DNA of 64,000 nt from Chrysogorgia sp. JL179-B06 (Eukaryota > Cnidaria > Anthozoa > Scleralcyonacea > Chrysogorgiidae): assembly GCA_035772405.1 (NCBI GenBank), contig JAYKKM010000339.1, positions 932,001 to 996,000 on the forward strand, in the 5' to 3' direction. The position numbers and the translations under genes were made by a program. Positions 30,857 to 41,400 of the stretch are shown piece after piece. Positions within the stretch are counted from its first letter, which is position 1, and every line of letters begins with the position of its first letter. The notes below the pieces were generated by a model. The model did not search any database. It was not told the origin of the DNA and saw nothing but the letters and a program-made list of their open reading frames with translations.

Positions 30857-31068
30857 CTTCGTGTACCGCACACACAATGGACACAGACTACGTCATAGAC
30901 GCATCAAAGTTATTTTCTTGGGATTCAGAAGCTTTACAAGAACAAAAACCCTAACCATAACTCAAATAAAAACTCTAGTCCTAACCCTGAAATAAAGGAA
31001 TACTAACCCTACTTTTAAACTAAATATTTCAATGATCAGTAATATTCTGTGTCCGGTACTCGAAGTAA
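30857..31068 (-). mobile_element. MITE M1, minus copy
   Basis: Full reverse copy of 23111-23321 with terminal GTACCGCACACACAATGGAC and TCTGTGTCCGGTAC. It is inserted within a tRNA-like repeat unit: the CCATCTG preceding it resumes after it as CCATCTGAGTCTCGGTAG. Confidence 0.75.
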
Positions 31069-31081
31069 TTAGAGCTTCCAT

Positions 31082-31157
31082 CTGAGTCTCGGTAGCTCAA
31101 TGGTTAGACGGCGTCTCGCGGACAACAGAAGGTTACAGGTTCGATTCATGTCCAGGA
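31082..31157 (+). repeat. tRNA-like unit (same family as 26390)
   Basis: Has GTCTCGGTAGCTCAATGGTT and GTTACAGGTTCGATTC. The D-arm is distorted (AGACGGCGTC) and the 3' acceptor strand is altered (CCAGGAC). Confidence 0.6.
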
Positions 31158-31313
31158 CATTTTCTGAGGATTTTAGCTTCAAGGTCATCCATATGTATCA
31201 TCAGCTCTTATAACAATTGTGTATACCATATAAGTTCAGACCCCGACTGCATAATCCTAGCGCCTCCCTCCAGAGATATATCTGGTGGAATGAAGCTGGG
31301 CTCTCGGCAACGG

Positions 31314-31440
31314 CTTCCGTAGCTCAGTGGTCAGAGCACTGCACTAGCATCGCAGGGTCGCGGTTCAATTCCAGACGGAAGGCCTTGATGTTGCATTTTT
31401 CGCAACTGGTCTCGGTTTGGTGTTAAAATGTATATATTTC
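31314..31440 (+). mobile_element. SINE S2 copy with tRNA-Ala(AGC)-like head
   Basis: CTTCCGT pairs with ACGGAAG. D-arm GCTC/GAGC, anticodon loop CTAGCAT (anticodon AGC), B box GGTTCAATTCC. The body reads TTGCATTTTTCGCAACTGGT. Relatives: 49142-49260, 54326-54455 (minus), 57267-57300 (minus), 57402-57530. Confidence 0.7.
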
Positions 31441-31736
31441 AACACTGTTTTACTACAGTTCATCTGGTGCAGAATATCCGGTAACAGAATATTACGCAAT
31501 GCACACTGCATACCAGGATTTCAAAAATATTTAAACCCTAAGCTGACAATGCTTTACTTTAGATTATCCACGAAAAATCTACCTTGATTTCGATTTCCGG
31601 GCAGTCAGATAAATGTAATAACCATATACTATACTGAATATGATATGAACGTGTTTTGCTGTGCTACCAAAATAGTGTTCGTCACAGAGTGAAAGATAGG
31701 CCCTTCAGAAAGTGAAATTACTTAATACGTTCAGAT

Positions 31737-31955
31737 GTTTAGTTTACCACACATGTCTATATGAGTTGGGAGACACAGGTTTAAAAATAATTGAGGAGAA
31801 AGCTTCTCTCCTTTGTAATAATATCAGTAAATGGTAAGACTTTCGGGTCTTCTCGGATAACGACCTTAAATGGTAGGCCCTATGAACCCCTATCAACAAG
31901 CTAGAAAGCTTGGGGTATTCTGTTCACCTAAAAGAGTGATAAATCTAACAAACTA
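31737..31955 (+). mobile_element. SINE S1 copy
   Basis: Internal deletion removes the B box region after ACACAGGTTT. Body and tail are present to GATAAATCTAACAAAC. Confidence 0.75.
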
Positions 31956-32109
31956 AACTACTGAATGCTTTAATACTTTTTAATACTGAATATATTTGAC
32001 CATTATTTGACCATCTAAAACCTCCTGTATACAAGAGCCGGTGATAAGCTCGCTACTTGAGAAGTCACTAGCTGTTGCGGTTATACCCAGCCTATTGTCT
32101 TAATGTCTG

Positions 32110-32700
32110 TATTTATGTTTGTAATGTGTATGGCAAAGTTGTTAAAATAAAAATAAAATAAGTCCTGCGAGAGGCTTCGCTCTACTTCGTCGAAGATCAA
32201 TGTCTTCCTGTAGAGATTTGAGAGTCGGGGCGATGTATAAATATGTATATGATATTTGACTGTTCTGACCGTGTCTCAATAGCTCAGTAGTTAGAGCGCC
32301 GATGCGTTGATTCGTTCATTCGGAGACCTAGGGTTCGTTTCCCGGTTTGTTCATGCATATACATATATACTTCTGAACGGGGGAGGGTCAGTTTCGGTCA
32401 TTACGCCAGAGAAATTATAATTGTGGGTGCGATTATTCCGTTGAACTTGGGCAAGGCGTGTTGGCGCACGTTTTAGTTGACTCAGAATGGGCTGACGGTA
32501 TATCTAATCCGCCTCCTTCCCATATCTATTGTTCTTGTCATCGAGCAGCATGTGATCGAGTTTCACGACGTCCTATAGAGCAAAGTTGATTCCTTGTAGC
32601 AATTCTTGGTTTATCCTGAAAATGTTACACCAAGTTAAGCTATGAGCTCGTTAAAAGCCTTCTATTTTCTTTCTCTGACAGTTTGTTTGCAAAGACTTGG
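32110..32700 (+). mobile_element. Repeat R1, copy 2
   Basis: Same sequence as 24857-25317 but interrupted near 32270-32440 by a tRNA-like unit (GTGTCTCAATAGCTCAGTAG, 32270-32348) and unrelated bases. Confidence 0.75.
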
Positions 32701-32816
32701 TTTATTTTAACAATAATTTCCTCCCGGTTTGATCGATTACGTGGGTGTTTACACTTTACATGAAGGCAAGACAGCCTGGGTACAAGCTAGCCCGCTTTGC
32801 CGAAATGATTTTTATT

Positions 32817-33045
32817 GTTGTGGTCTAGTCACAGGTTCAAATCCTGGATCGGACCACCACTTAGGGTCTTAAAAATAATCAAGGAGAAAGTGCTGCCTTT
32901 GTAATAATACCAGCAAATGGTAAGACTGTCGGGTCTTCTCTCGGATAACGACCTTAAATCGTAGGCCCTCGGGACCCCTATCAATTGGGCTTCTAGCCTG
33001 TTGGGGTATTCTGTTTACCAAAGAGTGATAAATATAATAAACTAA
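32817..33045 (+). mobile_element. SINE S1 copy
   Basis: The head is shortened (TGTGGTCTAGTCACAGGTTC). Body and tail are complete to AAATATAATAAACTAAAC. It sits between R1 copies 2 and 3. Confidence 0.8.
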
Positions 33046-33164
33046 ACGACTGAATACTTTAATACTTTTTAATACTGAATATACTTGACCAATTGTTCTA
33101 AAACCTCCGGTATACAACTTGAGGAAGCCGGGCACTATCTGTTGCGGTTATACCCAGCCTATTG

Positions 33165-33690
33165 TCTTAATGTCTGTATTTATGTTTGTAATGTGTATGG
33201 CAAAGTTATTAAAATAAAATAAAATCAGTCCTGCGAGAGGCTTCGCTCTACTTCGTCGAAGATCAATGTCTTCCTTTGAGAGTCGGGGCGATGTATAAAT
33301 ATATGTAATATATATTATATGATGTTTGGGTATATTATAGGTAATATTTGGCATTTCACTCGATCAAACTACATGTTGAAAGGATTTAGCGTTTTAATTG
33401 ACTGAGAATATTTCAAAGCCAAAGGGCTGACGGTATTTAATCCGCTAACTTCCGATCTATTGTTCTTGTCATCGAGTAGTATGTGATCGTGTTACAACGA
33501 CGTCGTAGAGTGAAGTTGATTGCTTGGTAGTAATTCTTGGTTTCTCGTTTATAAGGCGCTAGGGTTACCCGATTTTTTTGTTGCTATTGAAAATGTTATA
33601 GCAAGTTAAACTCGTTCAGCTCGTTAAAAGCCTTTTGTTTTCTTTCTCGGACAGTTTGTTTGCAAAGCCTTGGTTTATTTTAATAATAAT
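33165..33690 (+). mobile_element. Repeat R1, copy 3
   Basis: Near full-length copy of 24857-25317, with a short insertion at 33300-33385. Confidence 0.8.
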
Positions 33691-33709
33691 TTCCTCCCAG
33701 TTTGATTAT

Positions 33710-34190
33710 TAAGGGCAACGTGTTTATATGGAGGCGAGACAGCCCAGGTATCCCAAGGTAGCCCAGGCTTTGCCGAGATGATTTATCTATCAGCTCGCCA
33801 GCCTCGCCTATAGCCGGGCTGGCTTGCTTGTTGTGCTAATTGCGTAATTTATCAGTTCTGGTAAGACACCAAGTCTCATTGTTTTAAATATGAACTGTAC
33901 ATGAACAAACAGAAATTGTGAATTGTTATTAATATGTCGAAGAAAGCAGATAAAAACAAATTTTGTCGCGTGTACGAAGCTTTTAATGCGCCAGCCCAGT
34001 AGGCGAGCTAGCCTGGTACACATACATACATAAATCTTTATTTCAACAAGGTAATTCTTTCAGAAATGATTTAACAACAAAATCTGTTATCAATAGAAGC
34101 CCTGAAATCGTGTTTGCATGAAAAAACTGAAATCCAGCCCGCGAGATCTCGGCTAGGAGGGCTGGTTCAGCTCTCATATAAACACAAGAT
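33710..34190. mobile_element. TIR element of the GTGTTTATATGGAGG family
   Basis: The left end has CGTGTTTATATGGAGGCGAG and GCCGAGATGATTT. The right part has GCGAGATCTCGGCTAGGAG and a CTCATATAAACACA end in inverse orientation. Relatives: 32745-32800, 43322-43385, 45006-45535. Confidence 0.6.
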
Positions 34191-34234
34191 GGGCAAGATG
34201 GACATTTGCAAGTAATAATAGCTCAATCTCTGTC

Positions 34235-34415
34235 GCTTATTTTTTCCGAGTCAAATAGCTGGCTTGCTGTCCCCTCTTCGTCTACCAATCGCTTCACAAT
34301 TCCTATACTTCCCTGTAATCCCAGCCAAAACATAGCTCGCACAGCCTTGGAATTAAGCTATTTGACATGGAAAAAAGAAGCCACAGAGTCGCCTGCGAAG
34401 GAGCTGCTAAGCTCA
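34235..34415. mobile_element. Foldback element of the AACTCTGTGGCTTC family
   Basis: TTTTTCCGAGTCAAATAGCT near the left is inverted at AGCTATTTGACATGGAAAAA, followed by GAAGCCACAGAGTCGCCTGC. Relatives at 45550-45763, 46893-47127 and 48223-48290. 34416-35060 shows nothing recognisable. Confidence 0.7.
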
Positions 34416-35064
34416 AGCACGTTCTCGACAAAGCGGGCTAGCCCAGGCACTCTAAGTCACCTGCGCGAACCTGTCTAACGAGTTATTTATATAGACAGGT
34501 CATGTGTAAAGCACGCGTATTGCAGCTTAAATAGTGAGAGAGCGTGCAGCTTGCGCTAGCCTGAATCTCGTTTAAAAAGTTGAAAATCGTTGACCTTTCG
34601 GCAACATTCAAAGCCACAAACCTATTGCTTCCAAAATACAACAAATCAACACCTTTCATTCTCCTACCAAACGTGTCCGGTCACATCGGATTAATTGCAA
34701 ACAGAAACACTTTATAATTCTATTATTAACGCTGCTACTTTCTGCACGTGAGGTCGTAGCTCCTTTTCGGTGCTCAGATTTCATAGGTAGCTTTATTTGA
34801 AGTGATTTTTAAAAACCATTCTGTGTACACCCTTGACTCACAATCATAGTGGAGTCGCTCTGAAATCTAATTAAGCGCAAAGTAAATGAACAAACTTGAA
34901 TGTATGTGTTGTGCTTTTGCGCAATTTGACACTGTTGCGTGCCTATTAACAAGCGGATATTGTTAAAATAATACGTGGCTGGGTATTCTATATACAACTA
35001 ATATGCTAATTCTTCAATAGACAACAGCTTAAAAAGGACACAGTTTGCAGCAAAAACAATCATA

Positions 35065-35285
35065 GTTTTAGTTGATTAGATTTATCACTCTCTTTTAGGT
35101 GAACGGAATGCCCCAACAGGCTAGAAGCCCAATTGATAGGGGTTCCGAGGGCCTACGATTTAAGGTCGTTATCTGAGAAGACCCGAAAGTCTTACCATTT
35201 GCTGATATCATATTATTGCAAAGGCAGCACCTTTCTCCTCAATTATATAAGACCATGAGTGGTTGTCCGACCCAGGATTTGAACC
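35065..35285 (-). mobile_element. SINE S1 copy
   Basis: Tail and body are complete, ending in the head at GACCCAGGATTTGAACCT (complement of the B box). The head is truncated 5' of the B box. Confidence 0.8.
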
Positions 35286-35598
35286 TTATTCGTGATGTAT
35301 TTTGAAGTCAATTAGACGAAAACTCGATTAACTCATGAACGCCATTGAATGACGGAAATGGACAATGTTTTAGGGCGGCTTGAATCACAGGGTTTTGGCA
35401 GCAAACCTCAAAAATATTTCTGTGTACATATAGCAAATTTAAGTGAAAAGGTGGTAAACTGCCAAGACTTTTAGTAACGAAATACTGACGTTTCGAGAGG
35501 AGCCCTTCGTCAGAGTAAGACGAGATGAAATAAAATAAATAGGGCTAAATCGCAAGATGATTACGTTATATTCTCTGAATTAAACAAGATTCGGCTGC

Positions 35599-36231
35599 TA
35601 CTTCGTGTACCGGACACAGAACTTATTACATCATTGAAATGTTTAGTTTAAAAGTAGGGTTAGTATTCCTTTATTTCAGGGTTAGGACTAGAGTTTTTAT
35701 TTGGGTTATAGGCCACTTTCACAATGGCCAAGCTTTAAATATTATTTTATGTGCATTTAAATGAGTCTTCTTGGCCTCGTTATCAAGCAAAGATTCTTTG
35801 GTTTAGTCAAGTTTATTAGATTTATCACTCGTTTAGGTGAACGAAATACCCCAACAGGCTAGAAATCAAATTGATAGGGGGGTTCCAAGGGTCTACGATT
35901 TAAGGTCGTTATCCGAGAAGACCCGAAAGTCTTACCATTTGCTGATATTATTGCAAAGGCAGCACTTTCTCCTCGATTATTTTAAGACCCTGAGTAGAGG
36001 CCCGACCCAGGATTTGAACCTGTGTCTCCCAGCTCATAGACATGAATTACAGACACACAAATGAGGATAGAATTAAGTCTTATTATGTACATAAAAGAAT
36101 ATTCAAATTAGTTGCTATTATGAAAGTGATCTATGGTTAAAGTTTTTGGTCTTGTAAAGCTTCTGAATCCTGAGAAAACAACCTTGATGTGTCTATGACG
36201 TAGTCTGTGTCCATTGTGTGTGCGGTACACT
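35599..36231 (+). mobile_element. MITE M1 split by another element that carries a SINE S1
   Basis: M1 left half 35599-35708 and right half 36130-36231 are interrupted by about 420 bp. The insert starts CCACTTTCACAATGG and ends near ATTATGAAAGTGATC, inverted ends of its own. It contains an S1 copy on the minus strand (35815-36050). Confidence 0.75.
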
Positions 36232-36599
36232 CTGACGAAGGGTCATAATCTCAAAAGTTAAACCATCTTCACCCCATTTAGGAAGTAAACTACCACCATC
36301 CTTTATTAATTATCTATTTATGTTTCTACTACAACACTTTTTATCACTAATTTGAAAATTGCATTATCTCCACGAATCATCCGATTATGTCTTGGCGAGG
36401 AATTTTGGAACTGAACCATGCAGCAATGCCAATGACAATGTTGCGTGCGGAGCTGTTTACTTGGTTGGCGCGAGCTTCGCAAACAAAAACAACAACTTAA
36501 TAAAACTTGAATAGGAAACAACGAAATCACGCTCCTTGAGTCAACGAACGTCTCATGAAATGAACATTTTTAAGTCGACTCAAATTATTTTATAAAAGT

Positions 36600-36720
36600 G
36601 CTGTGTTTAGTTTCTTAGATTTATCACTCTTTTAGGTGAACGGAATACCCCAACTGGCTAGAAGCCCAATTGATAGGGGTTCCAAGGGCCTACGATTTAA
36701 GGTCGTTAACCGAGAAGATC
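36600..36720 (-). mobile_element. SINE S1 fragment (tail half)
   Basis: Only the 3' half, from GATTTATCACTCTTTTAGGT to GGTCGTTAACCGAGAAGA. Confidence 0.75.
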
Positions 36721-36779
36721 GTTATCGTTGCAACTCTAATCCAAATGAGCTGAAACAAAGGATTCTGGTAATGAAAAGT

Positions 36780-37035
36780 TCGACACATGAAAAGTTCGAC
36801 GTTTGAAACTGGGCTTATAGACGTTCCTCTTAATTCGGTCGATGGTGTAACTCAAGCAATCCAAATAACTACGAGGCTAAGAATAGCATTGAACAATAAA
36901 TGGATAATAATTATATATTTTGGCGTCGACACATGAGATTGAGAAGATCGATTTTTGACTCGAGTCGTGATCAGTCCTATTCCTATCTACACCAGATCAA
37001 AGCGAGGAACGTCTTGGTCGAACCAATTCAGCAAA
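36780..37035. repeat. Dispersed repeat, inverted copy at 56760-57010
   Basis: Shared blocks include GAGAAGATCGATTTTTGACT and CCTCGTAATTATTTGG in opposite orientation. Confidence 0.6.
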
Positions 37036-37049
37036 ATCTAGTTTAGTTC

Positions 37050-37245
37050 AGTTTATTAGATTTATCAATCTTAGGTGAACGTAATACCCCAACAGGCTAG
37101 AAGCCCACTTATACTGGGGTTCGAGGGCCTACGATTTGAGGTCGTTATCCGAGAAGACCCGAAAGTCTTACCATTTGCAGATATTATATTGCAAAGAGTT
37201 AACTTCGACCCAGGATTTGAACCTGTGTCTCCCAGCTCATATCGC
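37050..37245 (-). mobile_element. SINE S1 copy upstream of the A1CF-like gene
   Basis: Tail to head on the minus strand, ending in CAGGATTTGAACCTGTGTCT and CCCAGCTCAT. It lies about 330 bp upstream of the predicted TATA box. Confidence 0.8.
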
Positions 37246-37570
37246 CTTCTAATTATAAACTTAATTGGCGATGAATTGAATTCGTTTCATACATGATAAT
37301 ATTCGGACATTTGGTCGTATGCTGCAGGGTATAACAACACTCGATCAATGTTGTAATCTTCTCTGTTAATTAAGGACGTTCAGATACTGACTTTAGTGGC
37401 ACAAAGGTATGATAATATTGCCATGATCTGGTATTAAGCGTTCGTGTTTACCGATGGGGGAATATATCAAATGATTTTCGCTGTTACCAAAGTGACGTTA
37501 AGTACGCTGATCGGAACAAACATTGACTTGGCGTGAAAGATATATCTGTCACACTGTCACAACTGCCAGG

Positions 37571-37600
37571 CACGTGACACCAAAACATCGCTAGTATAAA
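37571..37600 (+). promoter_or_regulatory. Core promoter of the A1CF-like gene: E-box and TATA box
   Basis: CACGTG at 37571-37576 is followed by TATAAA at 37595-37600. That TATA box would place initiation near 37625-37632, 40-50 bp before ATG 37673. Both motifs are read directly; use is inferred. Confidence 0.6.
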
Positions 37601-37672
37601 GTGCGCCTGCAGTTTCAATCACATGCTATAAGTATACAACGTGTCGTGGTTACCTCATTGCAAAGCTGAGAC

Positions 37673-38413
37673 ATGACTGTGGCAGAAGATAGCGCTGGCA
37701 CAACAGCAGCAGCATCAGGGGAGATGGAACAACGGAGTACACCTAGTCCATCGGATGGAGTAACGGGGACACCAAACGAGGCTGCTTTACGCGCACTCAT
37801 GGAAAGAACCGGCTGTCCCATCCAACAATCAAACGGCCAGCGAAGATTCGGGCCACCACCGGATTGGAATGGGGCAACTCCACCGCGCGGTTGTGAGGTG
37901 TTCGTTGGTAAGATCCCTCGCGATGTCTACGAAGATGAACTAGTGCCGATCTTCGAGACGGTGGGGAAAATCTACGAGGTTCGCCTCATGATGGACTTCG
38001 ACGGAAAGAATCGCGGGTATGCTTTCGTTGTGTACACAGTGAAGAAAGACGCTCAGGCTTGTATCAAGAAACTGAATAACTACGAAATCCGTCGTGGCAA
38101 AATGATTGGCGTTTGTTCCTCGGTAGACAACTGTCGGCTGTTCGTTGGTGGTATTCCAAAGAAAGTGAAGAAAGACGAAATATTTGAGGAAATATCGAAG
38201 GTCACTGATAATGTGACCGATGTTATTGTTTATCCCTCGGCTTCAGACAAAACCAAGAACCGTGGGTTTGCGTTCGTCGAGTACTCTAGCCACCGGGCTG
38301 CCGCAATGGCACGGCGTAAACTCATGGCGGGCAGGATTCAATTGTGGGGCCATCAGATAGCCGTGGATTGGGCCGAGCCTGAACAAGAAGTCGATGAAGA
38401 CATTATGGAGCAA
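37673..38413 (+). CDS. A1CF-like exon 1 (RRM1 and RRM2)
   Basis: 247 codons, donor GAGCAA|gtaaga. RRM1 has RNP2 EVFVGKIP and RNP1 [11 protein letters not shown]2 has RLFVGGIP and RGFAFVEY, followed by [11 protein letters not shown] and the family signature [16 protein letters not shown]-richer than the surrounding DNA. Confidence 0.95.
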
Positions 38414-41400
38414 GTAAGAGCATGTTTCATTAGCTTAGAAATCAGGGTTTTCGTCTAATATTAAAACACACAAACCCTCACCCCCCGTTTTCTTACTCTT
38501 TCTCGATATGTGAACATTACGATATCAACGTTAGTCAGTAATAGAGTTGGTATTACGGTTTACTAACCCTAATATTGAAGTTAGAGTATTACGGTTGGTG
38601 GGCTTTTTCTCGGTCAGTATGCATTCAACCCAATTACGATAGCATCAAATTTCAATATCGAAATTTCGATTGAAATTACTATATAATACAGTTTAAGAAT
38701 ATTAATGGCCAGCAAATAGCTTTAAAAAGAGCCATAACAACATTATTTTGAAAAGAAAAATGTTAATACTAACGTTTCGTTACTAAATTCGTAACATCCG
38801 CATCAGAGTGACAAATTACAATAAATGAAGGAGGCATATATAGCTATATAGTTAACATATCTCTCGTTCCTTAAAAAACTACGGTTTTGTATTTCGTTTT
38901 TAAAAACCAGGCCATGTTTCGTTTGTGTATATATCGAGAAAGCGCCCTCTGGTTATTAAAAAAGCGCCCAATTTTAAAACTCCCCTTCAGGAAGTGGTTA
39001 AATTGAGAAGTAATAATTTGTAGCCGCATTTAATATCACAGGCTAGCGTCGAAATTAGAGGTTTAGTGTAAAAGTTACACATTGAAGCTTCTCGTGTTTG
39101 TTTAAAGTGTGGTTGGCACATAGAATGTGTAAATAAAATCCTTTTTAAGTTTCCCTCTTTATAAATACAACACTTTGAGATATTTGAAAGCAGGGGTAAC
39201 AATAATATTAACATTTTGTGTTATCTCTACATCAAATCAAGTCCCAGTAATAAACGAGAGCTGAACGAGATTACTCCTCTGACAGGTAAAAGTCCTCTAC
39301 GTTCGTAATCTGCTGCTGAGCACAACGGAGGAAGCAATCGAGCGAATATTTACGCAATATGGCGAAGTGGAACGCGTGAAGAAGTTACGGGATTATTGTT
39401 TTGTCCATTTTAAGACGCGAGAGGAAGCAAGGAAAGCGCTCAACGCAATGAAAGGTAGGTGGTATCCAAACATTGTGTCTTAGTGGTTCTTGTTATGATT
39501 AAATATCAGTAAGAGATCAAGTATTAAGGTTAGTATTTTAAGTTTAGTTTTAGGATTAGTATTATAAGGTTAGCATTACTTTTTCCATATTGGTTGTTAA
39601 CAAATCGACAAAGCACCGATTTTGCCGCAGGATATATTTCACTGAATCTCCCGTCAACAAAACCCACGCACCGGCCAGCAATACACATGAAATATCATTA
39701 TCACAAGTCGTCACACCTCGCGTCCTGTCCGAACATGTTATTGAGCCCTTTCAGCATGAAATTGCTAAAGCAGTTCCGCGTATTCCCTTGCGCGTATTTT
39801 TTCCCAGAGGCGTTTTTGACATCGGTAAATCATTTGGAAAACGTTCACAATTGTCTGTTAAATTTTTAACATTGATTGCGCGCCGCGATGGAGTTGATGA
39901 TACCATGATTACACCTCGCGGCAGCTCACGCAACAGTTTCAAAATCGACTTTGATTGAGCAATGCACACATGACTTGTATCTAGTGTATCAGATCACATT
40001 ACAGGAAGTAATGTTATGGGTCTCCCTGAAGTACGACAAACACAAACTTTGTTATGATTTCGGGTGGTCTATCTTCCCGTGTAAACATAAACCATCGAAA
40101 TGGTTTTTACAAACACCTTTACAACACAAACGTAGGCGACTTGTTTACATATTTTACCTCGTTCATAAACAACACGGTAACTCAAGGGTGGCACGCAGAC
40201 TAAACCATAATAATAAGTGTTTGATCACAGTTAATTAAAACAAACCACTGTAGTTTTTAATAAATATTACTCTAGTTTAACGTCTTGAAACATAGCTAAT
40301 AGCACGCTTTAAGATTTTAGATATTCCACAACACACCGCCCGTGTACTTTCACTCTCTGACGAAGGTCCTTCGCTCGAAACGTTAGACTACTTACACGCT
40401 ATTTCAGCCGTAGTACACCAACCTCTTCAGATATTTGATTTATACATTACATAGTTATTAATTGTTAAAAAGCGGACACAATTATAATTGAACATTTTTA
40501 AGAAAAACAATCGCTCCTTCACTGGATAATGAAAATACTTTGTAAACGTTTTCTACTAATTTTATGGTTTCCCTCAAAAATTCGATCGAAGTCACGCGGC
40601 TGAGCAAGGTTATATATTCCAATCTTTCCTGTCTGGTCAATTCAAAATCGGTCTGTTACGTTGTAGTTGCATGAAAGGAGGTGTTACATTAGGCGGCCAT
40701 CTTCGTGTTTATGACAAGCTATAGATGAGCACTGAGTTGCCAAAGAGGAATATTTTGAGATATGTTGTAGATGGGGTGTAACACTGTGCAACGCTGAAAA
40801 AAGTTTGATTTGATTTCCTAAAAAACTCTGCGATTGGTGGCATTTTGAATTTTCATCATGCTACGCGGGCGTGCGTGCGTAAGATGGAATGAAAGTTGTT
40901 CAACCTAATTTATGATCATTATGCTAATTTATATTAACATAATGTGTCTTATTCGAGAAATTTAGAAGCATTGCTACAAGCCGGTTTATTGGGCTTTCAG
41001 AAAAGGTATAGCTTTCGCAACAGTTATGGTTATTTCCAGAGATATCAATAGAACAACGAGGTGGTTCAATTTTGGATGTTTTTCAGCCGGACAGGAAAGA
41101 GTTAACCAAAATTGAAAAACACTTATCTATCTATTTCCACCTCCTACACGAAACGCGAAAGGCAACGAAACGCGTTAGTGGGCATATTTTAACTATGGTT
41201 GCATAACTCCAGAATATCAATCGAGGAGCAGTTTTACGTCAGCTTCACTTTGCTTTTCCTTTGTACTCCAGTTTTTCTTTATTTTGCGCTATATGCATTC
41301 ATTACGAAACTCGAAAGCCACGAGCAATGGCCTTCGCAACGCAGTCGGTAAACCAACCTTACTATTGATTGGCTGATATAAAGAGGCTTTAAAACTTCAC

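Noticed and set aside
39590..40238. Frames of 122 and 95 codons after A1CF-like exon 2
   Set aside because: Low similarity to anything I recognise, no start context; left as intron. A protein search could overturn this.
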